A stretch of 29,955 nucleotides of DNA from UBA1756 sp045132235 (lineage in GTDB: Bacteria > Bacteroidota > Bacteroidia > Bacteroidales > WCHB1-69). Shown here one piece after another: positions 8,312-15,567 of the stretch; the stretch's first letter is position 1; each line of letters opens with the position of its first letter. Below the pieces are notes generated by a model that saw only the letters and a program-made list of their open reading frames with translations, did no database searches and had not been told where the DNA came from. Location of the stretch: contig JBGURX010000025.1 in the NCBI GenBank assembly GCA_045132235.1, forward strand, positions 1 through 29,955. Reading direction: 5' to 3'. Both the position numbers and the translations under genes were made by a program.

Positions 8312-9019
8312 ATGAAGAAAATTCTCAATTTCGTGTTCTGTATCACGGCCTTGCTGGCTCTTTTCAGCTCCTGCAACAAGGAGGGAGAGGGCGGTACCGC
8401 CACCATACAGGGCAAAGTCATGACCGTGATTCATGACAACGACAACTATAACCTCGCCACCGACACGATTGTCGGCGCCAAAACGGATGTCTTCATCGTG
8501 TATGGCGATGAAGTGCTGTACGGTGATGACATGGAGACGGGTCCCGACGGCAGCTACTGCTTCCGCTATCTGAAAAAAGGCACCTATACCATCTTCGCTT
8601 ACTCCACCCTTGCCACGGGCGAGAAAATCGCTGTTTCGGAGACCGTTACCGTGAAGAACGGCGAAACGGTCACGGTGCCCACCCTCTACACCCACGAGGG
8701 CAAGGCCTACGGCACCTCGATGGTGCGCGGACAGGTGTGGGCCAACTACTACCACAACGGCTCGTCGCGCGGCAGTGGCTGGGCCTACGAGCAGCGCGTG
8801 TATATCCGGCGGGTAGGGGAGCCTTACCACTTCGACGATGTGCGCGTGGGAGCCGATGGTTACTACTACTTCCAGCAGCTTCTTCCCGGCACCTACGAGG
8901 TCTATACCTTCACCGAGGACCTTAACGAAGTGCCCTCGCCTCTGTACCAGACCATTACTGTCAGTGAGGCTGGTCAAGTGTATGATTTAGAATTATTTAC
9001 AGTTATTGTTAATGTTTAA
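8312..9019 (+). CDS. Lipoprotein with two beta-sandwich (Cna-B/carboxypeptidase-regulatory-like) repeats
   Basis: The 235-residue protein has a lipoprotein signal peptide with lipobox LFSSC (cysteine 21) followed by a charged NKEGEGG stretch. The mature part contains two similar domains: residues ~28-125, with DGSYCFRYLKKGTYTIFAYS, and ~135-232, with DGYYYFQQLLPGTYEVYTFT. This G-x-Y-x-F...G-T-Y pattern is typical of transthyretin-like, Cna-B or SpaA-type beta sandwiches often found in surface proteins. It is probably anchored in the outer membrane; which leaflet faces the protein cannot be told. The stop overlaps the next start by one base, implying coupled translation. The gene follows the hairpin at 8268 and leads the VTC/DUF4956 segment. 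Function is unknown. Confidence 0.75.
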   Translation: MKKILNFVFCITALLALFSSCNKEGEGGTATIQGKVMTVIHDNDNYNLATDTIVGAKTDVFIVYGDEVLYGDDMETGPDGSYCFRYLKKGTYTIFAYSTLATGEKIAVSETVTVKNGETVTVPTLYTHEGKAYGTSMVRGQVWANYYHNGSSRGSGWAYEQRVYIRRVGEPYHFDDVRVGADGYYYFQQLLPGTYEVYTFTEDLNEVPSPLYQTITVSEAGQVYDLELFTVIVNV

Positions 9020-9417
9020 TGATGAAGAAAACCCTTATCCTCATAACCCTTCTCGTTTTTTCTACAGCGCTCTTTGCTCAAAGTAAAACCTCCAGCGGCA
9101 AAGCCGTCACCGTGAAAGAGTGGAAAACCTCCGCCAAAACCGGCACCCGCTACATGGACGAGGTGACCAAGTATAATGCCAAAGGTCAGAAAATCGAGCA
9201 GATAGAGTATGCCAATTATGGTCAGAAGTCGCGCATCACATACGAGTACGATGCCAAAGGCAACTGTGTGAAGCACGTGCTGTACGACAGCAAGAACAAG
9301 GTGGTGCGCATCCGCAAGTTCGAGTACTACGAAGACGGCAGCAAGAAGAAACAGTACAACTACGACCCAGACGGCAAGTTGGTGAGTACGAGAGAGTTTG
9401 AGTATATTTTTGAATAA
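9019..9417 (+). CDS. Small secreted protein with YD/RHS-like repeats
   Basis: The 132-residue protein has a signal peptide (KTLILITLLVFSTALFAQ). The mature part is made of short aromatic-charged repeats such as ITYEYDAKGNCVKHVLYD, KFEYYEDGSKKKQYNYD and the terminal GKLVSTREFEYIF, which resemble the YD/RHS-type strand repeats found in many Bacteroidota exported proteins. The start could be either of two adjacent ATG codons (9019 or 9022); the first overlaps the preceding stop. It lies 6 nt before the VTC gene. No enzymatic motif is visible, so a structural or binding role is the most that can be inferred. Confidence 0.7.
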   Translation: MMKKTLILITLLVFSTALFAQSKTSSGKAVTVKEWKTSAKTGTRYMDEVTKYNAKGQKIEQIEYANYGQKSRITYEYDAKGNCVKHVLYDSKNKVVRIRKFEYYEDGSKKKQYNYDPDGKLVSTREFEYIFE

Positions 9418-9423
9418 TGCCGA

Positions 9424-10203
9424 ATGGGTGAGCTGTCCGACATCTTGCAATCTTTTCCGCCCATTTCCTTGGAGGAGATGAAGGCGGTGAAGCTGATGAA
9501 CCGCATCGACACCAAGTATCTGGTGGACCGCGACCGGCTGCCCGATATTCTGTCGCGACTCACCGGCCACTTCTATGTGCAGGAACTCGCCGGCCGCCGC
9601 ATCGCCCATTACAACACCCTTTATTACGACACTCCCGACGTGCAGATGTACCACGTGCACCACGCCGGCAAACTCCACCGGCAGAAGCTGCGCGCCCGCA
9701 TCTATTGTGATACCGACACCGCTTTCTGCGAAATCAAGACCAAAAACAACAAAAAACGGACCAAGAAAAAACGGGTGGAACTGGCGTTGACAGACTTCGG
9801 CAATATGTTGGAAAATTCTGAAATTCGGGACTTTGTATCCAAAAAACTCTGGTATGCCCCTGAACTGCTGGTGCCGCAGGTGGAGAACGAATTCGACCGC
9901 ATCACCTTGGTGAACATGGGAAAAACGGAGAGACTGACCATTGACATGGACATCCACTTCCGGAACCGTTACACCCAAAAGAGTGCAGAAGTGCCTCATC
10001 TTGTGATTGTTGAACTGAAACAGGACGGCAACATCCCCTCGTTCTTCAAGAGCGTTCTGCTCGACATGCGCATCCACCCCTACCGCATCAGCAAGTACTG
10101 CCTCGGCACCATGCTCACCAACCCTGACGTGAAAATGAACCGCTTCAAAAAGAAGCTGCGCTATATCGACAAACTTCATTCTAATAGAGTTTTTAATATT
10201 TAA
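9424..10203 (+). CDS. VTC-domain polyphosphate polymerase
   Basis: The 259-residue protein is a stand-alone VTC domain (CYTH/triphosphate tunnel superfamily). The tunnel residues are all visible: NRIDTKYLVD (R27, K31), YYDT near 67, KLRARIY (R90, R92), CEIKTK (E103, K105), ERLTIDMD (R170), VELKQ (E197, K199) and RISKYC (S223, K224). Yeast Vtc4 uses this fold to make polyphosphate from ATP. Bacterial homologues are assigned by similarity, so product and direction are inferred. The domain is soluble and probably works at the inner face of the inner membrane with the DUF4956 protein, whose gene starts 5 nt downstream. The pairing of VTC and DUF4956 genes is widespread. Confidence 0.92.
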   Translation: MGELSDILQSFPPISLEEMKAVKLMNRIDTKYLVDRDRLPDILSRLTGHFYVQELAGRRIAHYNTLYYDTPDVQMYHVHHAGKLHRQKLRARIYCDTDTAFCEIKTKNNKKRTKKKRVELALTDFGNMLENSEIRDFVSKKLWYAPELLVPQVENEFDRITLVNMGKTERLTIDMDIHFRNRYTQKSAEVPHLVIVELKQDGNIPSFFKSVLLDMRIHPYRISKYCLGTMLTNPDVKMNRFKKKLRYIDKLHSNRVFNI

Positions 10204-10207
10204 CAAT

Positions 10208-10954
10208 ATGATTTTCAATAATTTATTACTGCAAGCTGAAGGGTGGGACCCCGATCTCCCGAGAGAAATCTCCAGCGACCTCACAGAAATCGCCTCCGAG
10301 AATGACGTTTTGGGCATTCCGCTCATTCAGACCGACAGCCTGATTTCGTTGGGCATTCTGTTTGCCTTCAACCTGCTTGTATGCTGGATTATCGTGCATT
10401 TCTTCTATTATCGCAAAAGCAAGCGCAAGGATTACTACTACACCTTCATGCTCTTCAGCGTGACCGTGTTTTTGCTGATGTTTTTGCTGAACAATGTGAA
10501 CCTCGGCATGGGATTCGCCCTCGGCCTGTTCGCCATTTTCGGCATGATACGCTACCGTACCGAGATGGTGCCCATCCGCGAGATGACCTACCTGTTCGTT
10601 ACCATCGGCATTGCCGTCATCAATGGTCTGGCCATGTCACACGGATATATCAATTTGTTGATAATCAATCTTTTATTTATCGGCATTATTGCTGTGGTGG
10701 ATGGGCTGTTTGGCGCGAGAAAAGCTCCGGCAAAAATCATCCTTTACGACAAGATAGAGTTGGTGAAACACGGCAGGGAAGAAGAACTCAAGGCCGATTT
10801 GGAAGATCGTACTGGTTTGAAAATCCGTAAGATGGAAGTTGGACATATCGACTTTCTGCGCGATGTGGCCTATATCAAAATCCATTACGACCCGATTTAC
10901 GACTACGAAAACACCATTGATTTGATTGTGAAACCGAAGGAATTTGCAAAATAG
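10208..10954 (+). CDS. DUF4956 polytopic membrane protein
   Basis: The 248-residue protein has a short soluble N-terminus, about five hydrophobic segments (near 45-67, 78-95, 98-114, 127-143 and 146-166) and a soluble C-terminal domain from ~170. The stretch LGLFAIFGMIRYRTEMVPIREMTYLF (in parts at 105-130) is the conserved core of DUF4956. No biochemical function is established for the family; its steady pairing with VTC polymerases suggests that it anchors the polymerase or moves its product across the inner membrane. The spacing of 4 nt from the VTC stop supports co-transcription. An AT-rich patch lies near 10640-10690. Confidence 0.9.
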   Translation: MIFNNLLLQAEGWDPDLPREISSDLTEIASENDVLGIPLIQTDSLISLGILFAFNLLVCWIIVHFFYYRKSKRKDYYYTFMLFSVTVFLLMFLLNNVNLGMGFALGLFAIFGMIRYRTEMVPIREMTYLFVTIGIAVINGLAMSHGYINLLIINLLFIGIIAVVDGLFGARKAPAKIILYDKIELVKHGREEELKADLEDRTGLKIRKMEVGHIDFLRDVAYIKIHYDPIYDYENTIDLIVKPKEFAK

Positions 10955-10971
10955 TTTGTAATTAGAAAGTT

Positions 10972-11655
10972 ATGCCAAAAAAAGTTGCGATTTGGTGTCT
11001 TTTGCTGATGCTGGCGCTGCCATGGGCGGGGCGGGCACAGTCGCACGACTTTGGCGGCATCATGGAGCTGGGCTTTGAGCAGAAGCTGGCCAAAGGGCTG
11101 GATTTGGGACTGGAAGGGGAAGGTCGTTTCAACCATAACTTTACCTCTTTCAACCGCCTGAAAATCGGCGCTGACTTGGAATATTCTTTCCTGAAGAAAA
11201 AGCGGCTGAAGGTGTCGGTGGGCGGTTCCTACCTGCTCTACAACCGTTACGGCACACCGGAGCATCGCGGCCGCATCATGGGCGCGCTTACCTACACGGA
11301 GAAGTTCTCCGATTTCAAGCTGAGTTTGCGGGCACGCGTGCAGTCCACGTTCTACGACATGCAGCGGGGGTACCACAAATTCAACCCCAAAACCTATCTG
11401 CGTGGAAGACTGCAATTTGAATACGCTTTTCCTTCCGTTAAAATGTCGATTTATGCCTCCACAGAATTTTTCTTGAGAATTTATCAAAAAGATGAAATTT
11501 TTATCGATAATTTCCGTACTATTGCAGGCTTGAATTTCAAGGTGGGGAATGGACACACCATGGGGGTCTTTTTACGTGTAGATAATGAAATACAAGTATC
11601 TGAACCTGAGAATGTTTATTATATTGGTTTAAAGTATAACTTTAAGAATAAATGA
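10972..11655 (+). CDS. DUF2490 family outer-membrane beta-barrel protein
   Basis: The 227-residue protein has a signal peptide (IWCLLLMLALPWAG, cleavage after RAQ). The mature chain consists of alternating amphipathic strands (for example LDLGLEGEGRFN, LKVSVGGSYLLYNRYG, YYIGLKYNF) and ends in an aromatic-rich strand close to the C-terminus, as expected for an outer-membrane barrel. The overall pattern and the ...R-x-R-P/F-E-Y-A-F... middle fit DUF2490. The family has no assigned function. It sits between DUF4956 and a histidine kinase gene, overlapping the latter by 4 bases (ATGA), so it belongs to the operon. It could be the outer-membrane element of the VTC/DUF4956 system; that is inference. 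Confidence 0.8.
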   Translation: MPKKVAIWCLLLMLALPWAGRAQSHDFGGIMELGFEQKLAKGLDLGLEGEGRFNHNFTSFNRLKIGADLEYSFLKKKRLKVSVGGSYLLYNRYGTPEHRGRIMGALTYTEKFSDFKLSLRARVQSTFYDMQRGYHKFNPKTYLRGRLQFEYAFPSVKMSIYASTEFFLRIYQKDEIFIDNFRTIAGLNFKVGNGHTMGVFLRVDNEIQVSEPENVYYIGLKYNFKNK

Positions 11656-12680
11656 TCCCTTTAATGTTTAAGAAAAAATCACGAAAGATGCTGTTAGCGC
11701 ATCTGTTGAATCTGGCATTCATGATTTTTGTGGTTCTTTATTTTTGTGTGGATCTTAATATTGAGTCGAAAATAGTTTATTTCAATTCCCATTTACTACT
11801 GACTTGTACGCCATACTTGCTGGTCTATCTGTTGTTGGAGTGCTGGCTATTCCCGACCTATATACGTACACGCCGTATGCGGCAGTATTCCACAGTAGCC
11901 TTTGTAATCGTTCTTGTAATTTCTTTAGTCTGGAGTTTTCTGGTACGTCCACACATCACACCGGATGTTGACATTAAAGGTATCACCATCCTGCGTTGGA
12001 TTGTTTGTTTCTTGATGTGTTTGACGATATTTTTTACGATCACCTCCAACAACATGTTCGCTTTTTCATTCATAATAGAACGGGAGAGGGAGAAAATGTC
12101 GAAGACAAAATTGCAGTTGGAGCTGAACCTGCTGAAATACCAGCTGAACCCACACTTTCTCATGAATACGCTGAACAACATTCACGCCTTGATTGATGAG
12201 AACACGGAAGATGCGCAGGAAGCCGTGCGTTTGCTGTCAAAGATCATGCGCTACATGTACTACGAGGCTTCCAAGGAACGTGTGGATTTGGCCAAAGATA
12301 TAGAGATGCTGCGTGCTTACTTCAAACTGATGAAACTGCGCTTCGTGGATGATGTTGACCTGAAATTTGATGTGCCGGAGGAACTGCACGGCGAAAAAGT
12401 GGCTCCTGCTTTGTTTGTCAACTTTGTTGAGAATGCTATGAAGCATGGCATCTCTTACGGACATCCCTCTTATGTCCATTTTTCATTGGATGTGAATGAT
12501 GGTAAAGTCTGCTGTAACGTGCGTAATAGCAAATTTGAACACCATAGGGTAGAGTCCACTGGTTTCGGTCTCGAAAACCTGAAGAAAAGACTTGACCTGC
12601 TTTATCCCGGACAATATGAGTATAAAGTGGAAGATACTGAAAATGAATACTTTGTAAAATTGATAATCCCTGCACAATGA
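11652..12680 (+). CDS. LytS/YehU-type membrane sensor histidine kinase
   Basis: The 342-residue protein has about four N-terminal membrane segments (near 12-32, 47-65, 80-98 and 113-131), a short coiled linker, and a His_kinase domain (PF06580 type) with the phosphoacceptor in YQLNPHFLMNTLNNIHAL (H168). The ATP-binding region shows the N box FVNFVENAMKHG near 263 and the G box TGFGLENLKKRL near 308. No periplasmic sensor domain is apparent, so the membrane segments themselves probably sense the signal. The start overlaps the DUF2490 stop as ATGA; a second ATG lies at 11664. Its 3' end overlaps the response regulator start by 4 bases, so the pair is translationally coupled. Confidence 0.92.
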   Translation: MIPLMFKKKSRKMLLAHLLNLAFMIFVVLYFCVDLNIESKIVYFNSHLLLTCTPYLLVYLLLECWLFPTYIRTRRMRQYSTVAFVIVLVISLVWSFLVRPHITPDVDIKGITILRWIVCFLMCLTIFFTITSNNMFAFSFIIEREREKMSKTKLQLELNLLKYQLNPHFLMNTLNNIHALIDENTEDAQEAVRLLSKIMRYMYYEASKERVDLAKDIEMLRAYFKLMKLRFVDDVDLKFDVPEELHGEKVAPALFVNFVENAMKHGISYGHPSYVHFSLDVNDGKVCCNVRNSKFEHHRVESTGFGLENLKKRLDLLYPGQYEYKVEDTENEYFVKLIIPAQ

Positions 12681-13420
12681 TTACATGCATCGCTATTGAC
12701 GACGAACCGCTTGCGCTGAAGCAACTGTCGGGCTATATCAAGAAGACTCCTTTTCTGAGCCTTTCCGGAGCATTCGCCTCCGCTAAGGAAGCTGCTGTTT
12801 TCTTGAAAATGAATTCCGTAGAATTGATCATCACTGACATCAACATGCCGGATATCAGTGGGATGGCATTCGTGAAGAACTTGCAAGATCCGCCTTTGGT
12901 CATCTTCAGCACCGCCTACGAGGAATATGCTGTGGAGGGGTTCAAAGTGGATGCCATCGACTATTTGCTGAAGCCTTACGGATACAACGATTTCCTCAAG
13001 GCCGTCACGAAGGCGCAGCAGTACATTGATTGGCGTAATGCGGCATCTCAGACGGCTGCCTTCTCGCAGGAGACAGGCAATTTCATCTTTGTACGTGCCG
13101 ACAACAAGAGTGTTAAGGTGATGTTTGACAGAATCTTGTACGTGGAGGCCATGAGCGAATACATCCGCATCCACTTCAAGGATGCCAAGGCTATCATGAC
13201 TTTCATGAGCGTGAAGCTGATGTCGGAGTCGCTGCCGGAAAGCCAGTTTATGCGCATCCACCGTTCCTATATTATCGCGCTGGACTCGATTGTTGCGGTG
13301 CGCCGTGGCGAAGTGGAACTCATCAACAACGTGGTTTTGCCTGTCAGTGCGTCGTATAAGGATGATTTGCAGAATTTTATCGACAACCGTTCGGTGTCGC
13401 GCAAGAGCATCAAGGAATAG
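12677..13420 (+). CDS. LytTR-family response regulator
   Basis: The 247-residue protein has an N-terminal receiver domain with the acidic pair D8/D9 in IAIDDEP, phosphoacceptor D54 in IITDINMPDISG, and the conserved lysine in YLLKPYG near 98. The C-terminal LytTR DNA-binding domain occupies about 138-240 and contains RILYVEAMSEYIRIHF and FMRIHRSYIIALDSI. It is the cognate partner of the preceding kinase (ATGA overlap). LytTR proteins bind short direct repeats and often control envelope or polysaccharide genes; the genes just upstream are the obvious candidate targets, but no operator pair could be identified by eye. It ends 12 nt from the convergent recG stop with no clear terminator between. 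Confidence 0.95.
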   Translation: MITCIAIDDEPLALKQLSGYIKKTPFLSLSGAFASAKEAAVFLKMNSVELIITDINMPDISGMAFVKNLQDPPLVIFSTAYEEYAVEGFKVDAIDYLLKPYGYNDFLKAVTKAQQYIDWRNAASQTAAFSQETGNFIFVRADNKSVKVMFDRILYVEAMSEYIRIHFKDAKAIMTFMSVKLMSESLPESQFMRIHRSYIIALDSIVAVRRGEVELINNVVLPVSASYKDDLQNFIDNRSVSRKSIKE

Positions 13421-13432
13421 TTGGGTTGCGCT

Positions 13433-15547
13433 TTAGCTGATCATGCCCCAGAATTTCTCCCGTTTCATCAGCCGCTGCAGTTGTGCCGCCAGAATCTGAT
13501 TCTGCGGTTTTGTCAGGTTGGGGTCATCCTCCAAGATACGCTTGGCCAAGTCGCGGGTGTAGCCCACCAGCTTTTCATCCTTCACCAAATCAGCAATTTT
13601 GAAGTCGAGCACACCGCTCTGCTGCGTGCCCTGCAGGTCGCCCGGACCGCGCAGTTTCAAATCGAAGTTGGCAATTTCGAAGCCGTCGGTGGTGGCCACC
13701 ATTGCGTCGAGCCGCTGCTTGCCGTCGCTGCTCAGCTTCTGCCCCGACATGAGGATGCAGTACGACTGCTCGCCGCCGCGCCCCACACGCCCGCGCAACT
13801 GGTGCAGCTGCGACAGCCCGAACCGCTCCGCATTCTCAATCACCATCACCGTTGCATTCGGGATGTCAATGCCCACCTCGATCACCGTGGTGGACACCAG
13901 TATGCAGGTCTCGCCGCGGCTGAATCGCTGCATCTCAAAGTCCTTCACCTCGTTCTTCATCTTGCCATGCACCATGCCCACCGCATAGCGGGGCAGGGGA
14001 AAGGCCCGCGACATGGCCTCGAAGCCCGCCTGCAGGTCCAACAGGTCCATCTTTTCCGACTCCTGTATCAGCGGATACACCACAAACACCTGCCGTCCCG
14101 CATCCACCTGCTGGCGCAGAAAATAGAACATCCGGTTGCGGTCTTTCTCGTACAAGTGCTTCGTAATGATGGGCTTGCGACCCTTCGGCAGCTCGTCGAT
14201 CACCGACACATCCAAGTCGCCGTAAACCGTCATGGCCAGCGTGCGCGGTATCGGCGTGGCGGTCATCACCAAGATGTGCGGCGGTATCGTGTTCTTTTTC
14301 CATAACTTGGCGCGCTGTTCCACGCCGAAACGGTGCTGCTCGTCAATCACCGCCAAGCCGAGGTTCTGGAACTGCACGTCGTTCTCTATCAGCGCGTGCG
14401 TGCCGATGAGAATCCGGATGCTGCCGTCCATCAGCCCCTCGTGAATCGCCTTGCGGTCGGCGGTTTTCGTGGAGCCGGTCAGCAGCGCCACGCCCACATT
14501 CATGCCCGACAACTGTCTTGCGATGTTTTCGTAGTGCTGCTGCGCCAGAATTTCGGTCGGCGCCATCAGGCACGATTGGAAGCCGTTGTCGTTGGCAATC
14601 AGCATCACCAGCAGCGCCGTGATGGTCTTGCCGCTGCCCACATCGCCCTGCAGCAGGCGGTTCATCTGGCGGCCGCTGCCCATGTCGCCCCGTATCTCCT
14701 TGATGACACGCTTCTGCGCGTTGGTCAAGTCGAATTTCAGACAGTTATGATAGAAATAGTTGAAACTTTCACCCACCCGTGCAAAGATGTGGCCACGGAA
14801 CTTTCTTTCCGTCAAAAGTTTGAGTTTCAACAGTTTCAATTGTGTGTAAAAAAGCTCGTCGAACTTCAGCCGGATGTTGGCTTTCAGCAACGCCTCCTGA
14901 TTTTCAGGGTAGTGAATCTGAAACAGGGCCTCCTTCAACGGCATGAGGTGGTGGCTGGCGATAATCTCTTCCGAAAGCGTTTCGGGAATGATATGATGGC
15001 GTAAATCCAGCAGCAGCGTGGCCGTCAGCTTCGACATGCCCTTGGTGTCCAACCCCGACTTTTTCGCTTTTTCGGAGGTGTTGTACAAGGGAAAGAAATG
15101 CTGGGTGATCGCATCGCCGCGCTCTGCATTCGGGTCGATGATTTCAGGATGCGACATGCTCCAGCGGTGGTTGAAGAGGGTTGGTCTGCCAAAAATTAGC
15201 ACGTTGTGGTTCCTTTTGGAGAGCATGTCCTCAATCCAGCGGCTGGTGCTGAACCACACCAGCTCCATGGTGCCGGTGCCGTCGGTGAACTGTGCGGCGA
15301 TGCGTTTCGCGCGGCCTTCACCGAGCAGCTGGTAGCCGGTGATGTCGCCGCGGAACTGCATGTAGTTGCCTTCCTGCTGTATGTCGCTGATTTTGTAAAC
15401 GGTGGCTTTATCTACATGGCGGAAAGGGAAGTTGTAGAGCAGGTCGCCGAAGGTGAAGATGTTGAACTCACGTTGCAGCACCTTCACTCGCTGCGGCCCC
15501 ACGCCACGGAGGAATTCAATAGGAGTTTGTAAATAGTCCAATGCCAT
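13433..15547 (-). CDS. recG: ATP-dependent DNA helicase RecG
   Basis: The 704-residue protein has the RecG wedge/OB region at the N-terminus (FLRGVGPQR at 12, later the OB-fold stretch YMQFRGDITGYQLLGEG). The helicase core shows Walker A GDVGSGKT (301-308), MAPTEILAQQH, the DEQH box (402-405) with DEQHRFGVEQR, MTATPIPRTLAMTVYGDLDVS, and motif V/VI ATVMVIENAERFGLSQLHQLRGRVGRG. RecG remodels stalled replication forks and Holliday junctions in the cytoplasm. Length is normal for the family and the start is the first ATG of the conserved N-terminus. The gene lies 20 nt downstream of tex on the same strand, so the two are likely co-transcribed. Confidence 0.98.
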   Translation of the reverse strand: MALDYLQTPIEFLRGVGPQRVKVLQREFNIFTFGDLLYNFPFRHVDKATVYKISDIQQEGNYMQFRGDITGYQLLGEGRAKRIAAQFTDGTGTMELVWFSTSRWIEDMLSKRNHNVLIFGRPTLFNHRWSMSHPEIIDPNAERGDAITQHFFPLYNTSEKAKKSGLDTKGMSKLTATLLLDLRHHIIPETLSEEIIASHHLMPLKEALFQIHYPENQEALLKANIRLKFDELFYTQLKLLKLKLLTERKFRGHIFARVGESFNYFYHNCLKFDLTNAQKRVIKEIRGDMGSGRQMNRLLQGDVGSGKTITALLVMLIANDNGFQSCLMAPTEILAQQHYENIARQLSGMNVGVALLTGSTKTADRKAIHEGLMDGSIRILIGTHALIENDVQFQNLGLAVIDEQHRFGVEQRAKLWKKNTIPPHILVMTATPIPRTLAMTVYGDLDVSVIDELPKGRKPIITKHLYEKDRNRMFYFLRQQVDAGRQVFVVYPLIQESEKMDLLDLQAGFEAMSRAFPLPRYAVGMVHGKMKNEVKDFEMQRFSRGETCILVSTTVIEVGIDIPNATVMVIENAERFGLSQLHQLRGRVGRGGEQSYCILMSGQKLSSDGKQRLDAMVATTDGFEIANFDLKLRGPGDLQGTQQSGVLDFKIADLVKDEKLVGYTRDLAKRILEDDPNLTKPQNQILAAQLQRLMKREKFWGMIS

Positions 15548-15567
15548 GGTTCAGCGTTTGTTGTAGT

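Noticed and set aside
9016..10326. Long minus-strand open frame (436 codons) opposite the VTC gene
   Set aside because: Antisense shadow of a gene whose VTC catalytic residues are all intact; no recognisable protein features.
13421..14305. Plus-strand open frame starting right after the LytTR gene
   Set aside because: Antisense to the C-terminal helicase domain of recG, which has all expected motifs.
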